Below, piece after piece: positions 44,481 to 54,957 of a stretch of DNA of 64,000 bases; positions within the stretch are counted from its first letter, which is position 1, and each line of letters begins with the position of its first letter. The notes under the pieces were generated by a model that searched no databases, was not told the DNA's origin, and saw nothing but the letters and a program-made list of their open reading frames with translations. The stretch covers positions 1 through 64,000 of the forward strand of contig VJWM01000272.1 of assembly GCA_010909165.1 (NCBI GenBank), given 5' to 3'. Source of the DNA: Anthoceros angustus. Taxonomy: Eukaryota > Streptophyta > Anthocerotopsida > Anthocerotales > Anthocerotaceae. Both the position numbers and the translations under genes were made by a program.

Positions 44481-45890
44481 AGTTGGGAGCGATCTAAAAA
44501 ATTGTTTGTAGGTCTTGAGCTTAGTGGGTAAGGAGAGAGGAGACCAAGTATAGGACAAATAGGTAGTCAACAACAAATAGGTAGTCAAATATGTAGGCAT
44601 AGCTCATCAACAAAACCAAACCAACTCCTTTCTCCTTCTTACATAACGCATTACATGTGCACCTATGCTCATTCCTAAAGCCAACTCATTCAATCTCGTC
44701 ATCTAATGAGTGCTCCTCACCTTCGCATTTGTCCAAAGCCCTTTTTTTTTGCACTATGTGGCCCCGCCCAAGCGCCATGCATGATACATCCACTTGTCCT
44801 TGAAGGCCCTCGGCACAGGTGACCCAATGGCCACGATCTCCATACTCCGCACTCCAACTTCATTCCACCTCATCAATATGTAGGCCAAACAAGTTTGGAG
44901 AAGATGATCCCCATGGCGGACTACCATATTACAAGGTAAATCCAAGAGGCATGAGGTAGTGCGGTCAAAAGCAACATGAGGTAGTAGTAGTAGTGTGTAG
45001 CGCGGATCTACAAGCAAAATCCTAATATTCCAGTGAACAAATCGTACTTGAAAGTAATTGTCATGCATGAAAGAAAAGGGCCAGCAGTCACCCGGGGGAC
45101 CGTCCACGGCCACTCCGGCGAAGGCGAAGGCTAAAGTTAAGGCTTTGTATCAATGCTTGTGAGTTACGGATCCCCATCCCCGGTATGATTGGAGACAAGG
45201 ACGCTCAACCCCGACGTTCTTTTGCGGCCATGGATAGGTGCACGATTGCGGTATGCTGGTGAGGGGATGAAGTTTGCTTGGTCTTTAAGACTTTATGTAC
45301 GTCGACGTCCACACCACAGAGACAAAGGCTCAATCGTATGAAGAAGAGGAGAAGAATTTTATTCAACTCTGTTTCTTACGTCTGTATGTTTCTTACGCCT
45401 TTGTGCACAATCGCGTTTCATCCACTACCACGAATTGCGTCGTCAGATTTATTATTCACGATCAAGGGAGTCCCAAGTTGGTGATCTCCAATATTTATCT
45501 ATGGGGTATAGCCGACGCGACGGCAGCTGAGTGAGAGCCTGCTTGTCTCAGAAGAACTCAGAAGTGAGTGAAGGCTTCAGAGCCTGGGGTGCCCCAATGT
45601 CAAGTGGAAGATGACAACGTGCTAATATCTATGCACTCAACAAAGTAGTCAGGGACCTGATTCTCGTAGGAAGAAGCTCGCTACACCTCAAGTTCCCCGA
45701 AAGGGAATCACTCCCTGCAAACAGAAACGTTCACAGTTACCAGTTGCTGGACGTAAAGGACAGCATTGGCATGCAAACAAGGGACGTGGTAAGATGTGGC
45801 ATTCCACAGAAACGAACAGAGTCAAAACCAAAAACACGCGAGGCGGCAATGACTCAGATTATGGGTGGTGATCCATTAGAATTGTCGGCA
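44481..45890. other. Spacer with unassigned ORFs
   Basis: The minus-strand ORF 44754-45113 (119 codons) and plus-strand ORF 45295-45534 (79 codons, acidic 'YEEEEKNF' start) have no recognisable domains and no copy elsewhere in the window. I see no gene I can support. Confidence 0.45.
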
Positions 45891-46165
45891 CGGGTTCAAG
45901 GACAATCATGAACTGGAGAGAGAGGAAGAGAACGGGAATGGGAAGGATGCCCCGGGTGACCGACGAGGTGAACTAGCGAATTGAGGTCGTGTGTGAACTT
46001 TGCATCGGTTCGTATGGCTTCTGCTTGGCGTGGCCTTGGAGAGGCATTCCATGAGGTTGACGTATCCTTGGCAAGGCATTCCACGTTTGCTCCCTGCATA
46101 TATGCTGGGATGTACGCACGGTTTTACGTTCATAGGTCAGTAGGATCCTGCGTTACCTGGCGCAG

Positions 46166-48885
46166 GTGTTTCATGGAAAAATGTGTCGTTTAAATGTGAC
46201 ATCTTGGAATGCCATGGTCTTGGGGTACCACCAGATGAGTTGTGGTGTGGAGGCTGCTGCTGTTGTGGTCAATGATGCAAGACAAGGGTCAAGGGTGCAA
46301 GACCTGGGTCAAGGATTCAAGAGAAGGGTCAAGTCCCGAATGGGACAACATGTGCTGGTGAGAGCCACCGACGCCGGCCGATGTCAGTCACAACAAAACT
46401 TGGATGTGATTTGTAGGAAGGAAACACGCTTGTGGATGCGTATGCAAAATGTGGGACCTCCAGGAATGAGTCAAATGCTTGAAGACTTGCCTCTCAAAAG
46501 TAATGTGGTTCCGGGGCACACCATGATCTTGGGGTACACCTCCCAGATCCACAAGGCTGAACAGGAAGCTCTGCTCCTGTACTCACAGATGCAGCAGGAA
46601 GGTGTGGTCCCGAATTACCGCACATATGCTGTTGTCCTTAAAGCTTGCCGTAGCCTGGCAGCATGGGGTGGGCGAAATGGTGGGCATGCACTTGGATCAA
46701 GTGTGAGAGAGCAATGCCTGCGAACTGTGAAAGCTGTCCATTCCGATGTTGTGAAGGGTAAGTGCAAGTCGGACGTGTTTGTGGCCAACATGCTTGTGGA
46801 TGCATACTCAAAGTGTGGAAGTGTAGAAGATGCTAGACACGTGTTTGATAACATGCCTGTCCGTAGTGTGGTTTCTTGGACTGCCATGATTTTGGGGTAC
46901 GCCCATATGCACAAGGGTGAGGAGGCTTTGAAGTTGTACATGGAGATGCGACGAGCAGGTGTTGTTCCCAACGAGAGAACATATGTGGGTGCGCTTAAGG
47001 CCTGCAGTACCATGGCAGAGTTGGGAGCTGATGGCGTATCTCCCAAACGCCAGTTTCTGGAACCTCTTGTGAGAGCCATCCACCAAGATGTCAAGAAGGC
47101 GAGGTTGGAGCCAAATGTGTTTGTGGGGAACATGCTGGTGGATGCTTATGCAAAATGCGGAGCCTGGAGACTGCCAGGCAGGTGTTTGAGGACATGTCTT
47201 ACCGCAATGTAGTGGTATGGAATACGATGATCTTTGGTTACTCCCAGCAAGCGGGGAAGGGTGAAGAAGCTCTGCTGCTCTACAAACAGATGCAACAAGG
47301 TGGTGTGGTAGCTGATTCCCGAACATATGTCGGTGCGCTTCAGGCTTGCGGTGCCATTGCAGAACAGGAGAGAAACGAGGGTGACGGAGTTCGTGTCACA
47401 AAACAGTGCCTGGAAACCGTGACAACCATCCACAGACATGTCTTGAAGAGGAAGTTGGAGTCCGATGTATTTGTAGCAACCATGCTGGTGGACGTGTATG
47501 CCAAATGTGGAAGCCTGGAGAAGGCCAGGAAGTTGTTCGAAAACATGCCTCACCGTGATGCGGTTTCATGGAATGCCATGATCTTGGGATATGCTCAGAT
47601 GCAGGAGCCTCAAGAGGCCTTGAACCTGTACGAGTTGATGAGACAGGAATCCGTGGTTCCTGACGACCGCACTTATGTTGCTGTTCTGAAGGCTTGCTGC
47701 ACCCTTGCCCAACAAGTAGGGGACAGAAAATGCATTGCCTGCAGACAGTGGCACGCATCCATGGCGATGTGGGCAAAGGACGGTTTGATTCCAACGTGTT
47801 TGTCGCAAACATGCTCGTAAATGCGTATGCAAAATGTGGGAACCTGGAGAAGGCCCGGCTGGTGTTTGACAAGATCCCTCATCGTGATGTGGTGGCTTGG
47901 ACTGCCATGGTTTTAGGGTACGCCCAGATGGACAAGGGTGAAGAAGCTTTGCACCTGTACTCGCAGATGCAACAGGAAGGTGTCCTGCCAAACGAGCGCA
48001 CATTCGTGGCTGCCCTAACAGCCTGCAGCAGCGTGGCTGGACTGGAGAAGGGAAGCAAATCCACGCTCAGATCCGCGAAGCCGGTGTGGATCTCTGCGCC
48101 TCCTCCCATGTGGCCAACAGTCTGATCGACATGTATGGCAAGTGCTCCAGCATGGTGGATGCGCGGAAGGTGTTCGACGCCATTGCCACTAACGACATCG
48201 TCGCATGGAACGCGTTGCTGTTAGGGTACGCGAAGCAAGGGCAGAGCGAGGCTGTGTTCCAATTGTTGGAGAGGATGAAGCAGGAGGAATCCATCCCAAC
48301 GACATCACCTTCCTCGGCGTGCTCATGGTATGCAGTCATGTCGGCCTGATGGACACCGGCCAGAAGTTCTTGGATGCCATGAGCAGAGATTACGGCATAG
48401 ATCCCTCGATCCAGCACCTCAACTGCATGGTGGATCTCCTCGGCCGCGCAGGCCGCATCCACCAAGCCATGGCCATGGTCCGCAGCATGCCCTTCCCGGC
48501 TGACATGTCCGTGTGGCGGAGCATCCTCAGCGCCTGCCAGAAGTGGCGAGCCGTGGAGCTCGGAAGGCGGGCCTTCGAATGCGCTGTTCGGCTGGATGCA
48601 CGAGACGCTGCGCCGTACGTCTTCATGGCCAACATCTATCTTGCTGCCGGCATGCCGGCCATGGCGGATAAGGTTCAGGCACGGCGTGCGATGGCGCAGG
48701 CGTGGAAGGAGCCGGGGCGCAGCTGGTGGATGGACGGGACCGGGAAGGTGCATGTTTTTCTGGTGGCGGATGCTGGACATCCCGAGAGCGAGGGCATTTA
48801 CGCCAAATTAGACGACATTGTTGCCTCTCTTCGCCGAAACCTGATTTCGTGTAAAACTTTTCCTTCAGTGCTTCTCCGTTCGTGA
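46166..48885 (+). CDS. PPR-B copy 2, E-class pentatricopeptide repeat protein
   Basis: Same gene as 20936-24625 but without the 1,017-bp internal duplication, so this is the reference copy. It enters in a motif ('VFHGKMCRLNVTSWNAMVLG'); upstream sequence back to about 45981 may hold more of the gene. Five clear repeats end in 'SLIDMYGKCSSMVDARKVFD'; the E1/E2 tail reads 'WRSILSACQKWRAVELGRRA', 'EPGRSWWMDGTGKVHVFLVA', 'SEGIYAKLDDIVASLRRN' and stops at 48883-48885. No DYW. Frameshifts occur at 'AKCGSLETA' (47155, ROCO-like base loss), near 47735, near 48060 and near 48290; the last two are shared with copy 1. The reductase exon starts 113 bases after the stop. Confidence 0.91.
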
Positions 48886-48997
48886 CGAAAGGAGGTCACG
48901 GAAGGAGAAGCATCAAACGGCATAGTTTCTTCCCGCCTCCTTCGAGTTCTTCTTTTCGTCCTCTTTGGCTGTCGGAGCTTTCGTCGAGGTGCTGGCT

Positions 48998-49175
48998 ATG
49001 GCGGCGGAGGAAGGGAAGGCGCGGCCGGGGGTGCTGCTGGCGGTGCGGGTGAGCGAGTACCTGGAGAAGGCCCTGGAGAGCAGGTACGCGCTGCACCGGC
49101 TGTACGCGGCGCCATTGAGGGAGGCGGAGCGGGCGGAGTGGCTTGGCGCCATCGCTCCGGCGGTGCGCGCGGTGG
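48998..49175 (+). pseudogene. Hydroxypyruvate/glyoxylate-reductase-like first exon (copy 2)
   Basis: Start codon 48998. The protein begins 'MAAEEGKARPGVLLAVRVSE', then 'YLEKALESRYALHRLYAAP' and 'WLGAIAPAVRAVAG'. This resembles the N-terminus of plant cytosolic hydroxypyruvate/glyoxylate reductases of the D-2-hydroxyacid dehydrogenase family (a 'GVLL...YLE..L..R..L.RLW' strand-helix followed by 'IRAVVG'). The NAD-binding and catalytic domains are missing: at 49172-49190 the frame runs into LRR sequence across the shared word 'tggctgggatgggctgga'. In-frame fusion to the LRR gives only 'GMGWTARCLKT' and a stop. The family call rests on about 60 residues. Confidence 0.68.
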
Positions 49176-52016
49176 CTGGGATGGGCTGGACGGCGAGATG
49201 TTTGAAGACCTGATTCTATCCCTGTCTACCAACACCAACACCCACCTCAGGCTGGAGCACATGTCCATCAAGGGCACCTCATGGGAAAAGCAAGGCAAGG
49301 GCGAAGGTTTGGTGAAAGTGTTGAGAGAGGCATTCCGAGTGCAGCCGCAGCTGCGTGCGTTGCTTGCAGACTTGGAGTCCGACTCGGCAACGCGGCAAGA
49401 ACTGCCATCTGTGGATTTGTGGGAAGCTACTTCAATTGCGATTGCCAGGACGGTGAATGTCAACACCGCGAGGAGTGGCACTGGGCGGTGCGCTTGCGCC
49501 TGCTCACAGCCATGGGCAGATGCCGTACGCTCAGGAAGATTCAACTCAATCCTCTGTGGAAGAGGGTCACAGCGTGAGGCAGGACGAGTCGGTCGCGCTG
49601 CTCTCAGGCTTGCAACACAACCTTGTGCTGGAGGAGCTGAATCTGTTTGGCTACAAGGGTTTTGGGACGGCAGCAGCCTGCCTGGAGGCACTGAGTGCCG
49701 TCATCGACAGAACTCACCGCTCACTGGCCTTCCTCGGTCTGCAATCTGTGGGATTGACTCCAAAAGGCCTGGGTGCCATCGCTGCAGCCCTTGGACGCAA
49801 TGTCAGCTCTTCAGTGCTGTCCAGATTGTCTCTGTGTGGGAACGACATCGGGAATGCTGTCGGGGCGCAACACTTGGCCGCCATCCTTACCACGTCGCCC
49901 AAGCTGCGCAATCTCTGGATGAGCAACATTGGCATGGACGAGGAAGGAGCCGTGGTGATTGCACAGGCCCTGGCGCATACCACTACACTGGCTGGGCTTA
50001 GAATCGGAGATCCTGCGCCCCGGAATCCAAACCAGCCCGCGCCCATGTTCCTCGTTCCATTGCTCCAAGCTTTGGTGTGGCACACCCTGGCGGATCCTCC
50101 AGCTGCTGTTTCTGGCAATCACTCCATCACACGGCTTGTCCTTGAGTGTCCGGGAGGCCAGGAGGCTGTGGAGCCGGGCTGGGAGAAGCCCTGGCTCAGG
50201 TGCTTCGCACCAACCGGGCTCTGAAAGACCTCACACTATCCAGCTTCTTCGTCACACGCGGATTGGGAGCTCTGCGGAAAACAGCAGCATCACCAAACTG
50301 CTGGTGTTCCACTCGCGGCAGTCGGAGGATGATGACATGGATCCCATCCTGACCGCCATCCTGGATGAGTGCAAGACTGTTGAGAAGGTGCAGATCCGGT
50401 TTGACAAGCCGTTTGGTCCGTCCAGCTTCACCAAGGCGTTTTTCCAAGGGTTGCTTCAGAAAAACCGCAGCATCAACAGGCTGGTGTTGGATGCCTGGGA
50501 TGGGCTGACGACGAGATGTTTGAAGACCTGATTCAATCCCTGTCCACCAACACCAACACCCACCTCAGGCTGGATCACATCTCCATCAAGGGCACCTCAT
50601 GGGAAAAGCAAGGCAGGGGCGAACGTCTGGAGAAAGCGTTGGGAGCTGCGCGAGTGCAGCCGCAGCTGCGTGCGTTGCTCGCAGACTTGGAGTCCGAGTC
50701 GCCAGTGCTGCAAAAACTTCCATCTGTGGATTTGTGGGGAAGCTATTTCGATTGCCTTTGCCAGGAGGCCTACAGGGAGTGTCAACACCGGGGACAGTGG
50801 CAGTGGTACGTACGCCTGCGCCTGCTCACAGCTATCGGCAAATGCCGGTCGCTGAGGAAGATTCATCTGAATCCTCCGGGGAGGATGGGCACATACAGCG
50901 TGAGGGAGGTAGAGGCGCTGGCGCTGCTATCTGGCTTGCAACACAACCTTGTGCTGGAGGAGCTGAATTTGCTTGGCTACGTGGGCTTTGGGACGGCACC
51001 CTGCCTGCAGGCATTGACTGGCGTCATGGAGAGATGTTATTTCTCACTGGACTTGCTGGGTCTGCAATATCTGGGATTGAGTGCAGAAGGACTGGGTGTC
51101 ATCGCTGCAGCCCTTGGACGCAACCGCAGCTCAGTGCTGTCCAGATTGTCTCTTTGTGGGAACGACATCGGAAATGCTGTCGGGGCGCAACATTTGGCCG
51201 ACATCCTGAGGAATTCGATCGCCCTCCGCAATCTCTGGATGAGCAATATTGGCATGGATGAGGAAGGAGCCGTGCTGATTGCAGAGGCCCTGGCGAATAC
51301 CACCACCCTGATCCGTCTCAGAATCGGAGACCCTGCGCCCCGGAATCCGAAGCAGCCGGCGCCCATGTTCATTGGTCCAATTCTCGAAGCTTTGGTGTGG
51401 CACACGCCGGATTCGGAGAATCAGGAGGATTGTCATCCTCCTGCTTCTAGAGCTACTTCCAATCGCTCCATCAGGGTGCTTGTTCTTGAGTGCCCAGGAG
51501 GCCAGCAGGCCGTGGAGCCGGGACTGGGAGAAGCCCTGGCTCGGGTGCTGCGCACCAACCGTGCTCTCACTGACCTCAGACTTGCCAGCTTCTTCGTCAC
51601 ACGCGGATTGGAAGCGCTACCTGAAAACAGCAGCATCACCCAACTCCAAGTAAGTCACACGCCGGATTCGGAGGATGATGACATGGATCCTATGCTGATC
51701 ACGATTCTTCAGGAGTGCAAGACTGTCCAGCAGCTGCAGCTTCAGTTTCAGAAGCCCTTTGGTCCATCCAGCTTCTCCAAGGCGTTTTTCCAAGGGCTGC
51801 GGGATAATCGTAGCATCAAGACGCTTGTGTTGGATGACTGCGAAGGATTGGATGACTACATGTTCCAGAACTTGATGCGGTCTCTGGGACGCAACTGCAA
51901 CAACGTCCTGGAGAACATTTCTATCAAGAAAACAACCTGGGAAAGCGAAGGCAAAGGAATATACATCCAGAATGCTCTCTCAAGGAACATGCGCAGAAGA
52001 AGCGCTGCTCCGCAGG
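49176..52016 (+). CDS. ROCO-4 LRR modules (two)
   Basis: It starts inside a module end ('GEMFEDLILSLSTNTNTHLR') and holds module marks at 49351 and 50666. The second module is fully open as part of a 527-codon ORF (50516-52099), the best single reading of a module: 'LRALLADLESESP', 'LRLLTAIGKCRSLRKIHLNP', 'LSRLSLCGNDIGNAVGAQHL', 'LRNLWMSNIGMDEEGAVLIA', 'LVLECPGGQQAVEPGLGEAL', 'LVLDDCEGLDDYMFQNLMRS', 'NALSRNMRRRSAAPQ'. The donor follows 52016. The original 5' end is replaced by the reductase exon. It is joined through intron sequence at about 52119 directly to the Roc intron, skipping LRR-C. Confidence 0.9.
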
Positions 52017-52208
52017 GTAGGTGCCCCAAGCCAGTAGCTAGCTACCCTTGTCCTGATTTGTATCTACAGTCAGAACCCACAAACTCAGATGTATACTGAC
52101 CCCTTCTCACTTGTGCAGGTTTCTGTCTTCTCTACAGCTGTTTTCTTGTCTTTATTGCCCTTGTTTTCGTCTCCGGGGTGTAATTGGTGGTAAATGTTGC
52201 TGTTTCAG

Positions 52209-53480
52209 GGAAAACTACGATACGGAATATGTTGATGAGTATGCAAACACACGAAACCGATGTTGAGATGGAGGGTGAAACGATTTCGAAGCACATACCT
52301 CGAACCCTTGGGTTTGAGGTTGAGGTGATAAAAGATGGTCCAGCCTTGAGAATTACCGTTTGGGATCTTGCAGGGCACCGGGAGTTTCATGCTCTTCACG
52401 ATTTCGTCTTTCCTGCTGTGAATAATTCTTCTCTCTTCTTGTTTGTGTATAACCCGTTCAAATTTGCTGGTAATTATTCAAGTGCGGAAATGAAGGATAG
52501 AAAGGATTTTCGAGATGAATTTATTTATTGGCTTAAATTTATTGCTTCCAACTCGAGGTTAGCTCAACAGGTGAAACCTTATGTTCATGTGGTGGTAACA
52601 TTTGGTGACAAGCTTGAAGGTAGGATGTCTTGCAATACGGGAGGAAGGAGATGGTGATGAAGAAAAGTTCATGGCTGTTGTGGAAACATCCGACGAACCC
52701 ACTTTCATCAATGGACAGAGTTGGAAAGATGTGTATGCACTCGCAGCCTTATAGAGGAAAAGCTACGCCAGCTTGTCAGCAAATTGGCCCCAATTCCCAA
52801 TATTTGTGAGCAGACCCGTATACATGTGCAAAGATGGGCTGAGGATCAACAAGGTATGCCAATCATTTCTGTTGAGAAGTTTAGTGAGTTGTTTCATAGC
52901 ACATGCAAGGCGGCAATAGGGCATCCACTCATCTCGGAGGATTACGAAGATTTCTTAGAGACTTCATGGACAAAGAGGATAGCTCAAAAGTAGTAGCATC
53001 ATATCTCAAGGATTCAGGGGATATCATATATTTCGAGATGTCACGGCTGATGGTCATCAACCTCCGATGGTTAGGAATGGGCGTTTTTGGTCTGCTGATT
53101 AGTATATTTGGTGAACCGGATAATAGGCAAGATTGGCTTCAAGTTCAAAATGGGTTCAACAGCAAATGTGGGTTGAGTAGCCTTCTAAAAATGTCTTTGA
53201 ACAAGGTAGGGCTTGATGAAACCATTGTGAGCGAGGAACAATTCATCCAATTGATGCTTGAGTTACACCTTTGCCACGAAAGTAGAGATGAGGAAGGAGA
53301 AGTGCATTATTTTGTTCCAATATGTATGTATAAAGAAGAAGATGGATCGGAGTTGACCAACAATTAGTATGGCCTTCACACGGTGGTAATCTTCATGATG
53401 ATATCTTTATGGGTTTGCGTCTACAATGCAATGATCAAGATTGTACATTCCTCACACCAGGATTTTTCCCTAGGTTATAG
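52209..53480 (+). CDS. ROCO-4 Roc GTPase and COR exon
   Basis: The only copy with the expected base count at the P-loop acceptor: 'cag|ggaaaactacg' gives 'GKTTIRNMLMSMQ'. G3 'WDLAGHREFHALHD' and G4-like 'TFGDKLEG' are open to 52640. COR reads 'VASYLKDSGDIIYFEMSRLM', 'NLRWLGMGVFGLLISIFGEP' and 'SEEQFIQLMLELHLCHE' (open 52903-53367). Frameshifts lie at about 52650 ('NTGGRRW'), 52740 and 52985. The exon ends 'R-L-TAG' at 53480 where ROCO-1 and ROCO-3 have 'RLQ' (CAG). Since the matching GFPYAG half-exon is missing upstream, this copy cannot form the P-loop by itself. Confidence 0.87.
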
Positions 53481-53594
53481 GTTTGTAACTTTTCTCAAGC
53501 TCACTATCTTTTGCTTTATGTCCTTGGAAACTTCTTCTTTTGTTTATTATTATTATTGACTGTTAACTAGTCTCATTGTTCCTATATATTGTAG

Positions 53595-54131
53595 GTACTT
53601 TTATACATATTGTTTGACAAAAGGCTGGGTTGATGAGGAAAGACCAGTTGATTCAGGAATAAAATTGGAGCGTAATGTCCTTTTAATATCTGCAGAGGCA
53701 CTGGATTTAATGCCGAAATCGGTTGCTACATAGACATACAAGCCCGATCTACTCAAGGCTATTTAGAGTCCATGTCATTTTGAAGGAACATATTGTATCT
53801 CAGATTCGGGCATTTTGTGCTTCGTATGAGGGTTGTGCAGGGGTCACACTGGTTGAAGGTGTTCTTCGACACGAATGTGTGGCATCGCTCACTCTATGCA
53901 AGTATAGGAAACACGAGTATATCCCGACAGATAAGCTAGTCAAAGCGGTGACTGCTGCAAAGGACCGATGCTATGCTCACCACACGCAGTCTTGGAGAGC
54001 TATCTTCAATAGCAGCTCCGAGGGCTCTACACTCATTTTAAAGGCCAACATAGAGTATGCAACCGTGGTGAATGGTCATGTCATTTTGGGACAAAAAGAG
54101 GACCTTGCCAGAGCCGAAGCAGAGTTCCAAG
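53595..54131 (+). CDS. ROCO-4 post-COR exon
   Basis: Counterpart of 40387-40913. The part 53723-54154 is open: 'FCASYEGCAGVTLVEGVLRH', 'DKLVKAVTAAKDRCYAHHTQ', 'LILKANIEYATVVNGHVILG', 'QKEDLARAEAEFQ'. It gives the best view of the exon end, a charged helix before the donor at 54132. A small deletion ('gcactggatttaatgcc') removes about 15 bases near 53700. Confidence 0.8.
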
Positions 54132-54256
54132 GTTCGAAGCTCTCAATCTTGTGAATAGTCTGTTTTCCGCTAGGTGTCCATATTCCGCACATGTAGTTTT
54201 TGTGTAGCATTACACAAGTAGGCTGTTTCTTGCAAACTCGAGGCTGCACATTGCGG

Positions 54257-54957
54257 GATCAAAATCTAGCAGAGAAGTTCTGAGACTTCTGTGACTATCC
54301 CAAGTAGTGCAAGGTGTGCGAAAGAAGAACTGTTGTTGGGAGTAGTTATCCTAACCATGGTGTGGAAGCAGGAAAACGAAGAGGTTTGGCAATGATTGTG
54401 AGTATGGAAGAGGATAGACCTGGAGGAGTCAGAGCAGAGGCGACTTGAAGCTCTTTTGAGACTTTGGCATTTGAATCGATATATTAGTGGGCAGTTCGAG
54501 AGTGTGAAAGCACGATTTAGGAGGCGTTGCCAAACTCCCTACCTAGCTAAGGACGATTGCTTTCATGTTGCATCAATGCTCATGGGGATTGAAGAAGATG
54601 GCGCAGTACATTCTCATAAGCGAGCACGCGGAGAAGCTATATGTTGATGATGACATCTTGAAGCCCATCTCTCGAATCCACATGGCTGAAAGACAAGCCC
54701 AAGGTGTTTTTGATCAATGCTTGTCGAGCCGTAGCCTTATCACTGGCGAAGGCTAAGGACTCTAAAGTTGAGAGTAGCCAAATTGTGAGCAAGAGAGCCG
54801 GAGAAGTCCGACTCCTGCACTCTGTGAAGGATTGTCTCATCTTCTTCTCGACCAATCATGGACAACAGTCCTTTAGAGATGTTGAGAAAGGCACAAACTT
54901 TATCACAGTTTTGATGAAAGCCTGGTATCATTCAGGGGTCTCGAAGAAGGGATGATG
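54257..54957 (+). CDS. ROCO-4 caspase-like domain, C-terminus replaced
   Basis: The frame 54456-54647 reads 'SVKARFRRRC', 'PYLAKDDCFHVASMLMGIEE'; 54565-54756 gives 'YILISEHAEKLYVDDDILKP'; 54704-54955 gives 'FLINACRAVALSLAKAKDSK' and 'DCLIFFSTNHGQQSFRDVEK' followed by 'GTNFITVLMKA'. 'SFRD' lies where caspase p10 has 'SWRN', whose Arg binds the substrate Asp. This copy has the clearest p10 start. The domain ends at 'KKG' (54955) because unrelated sequence begins at 54958; the missing C-terminal stretch reappears at 57107. Confidence 0.78.
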
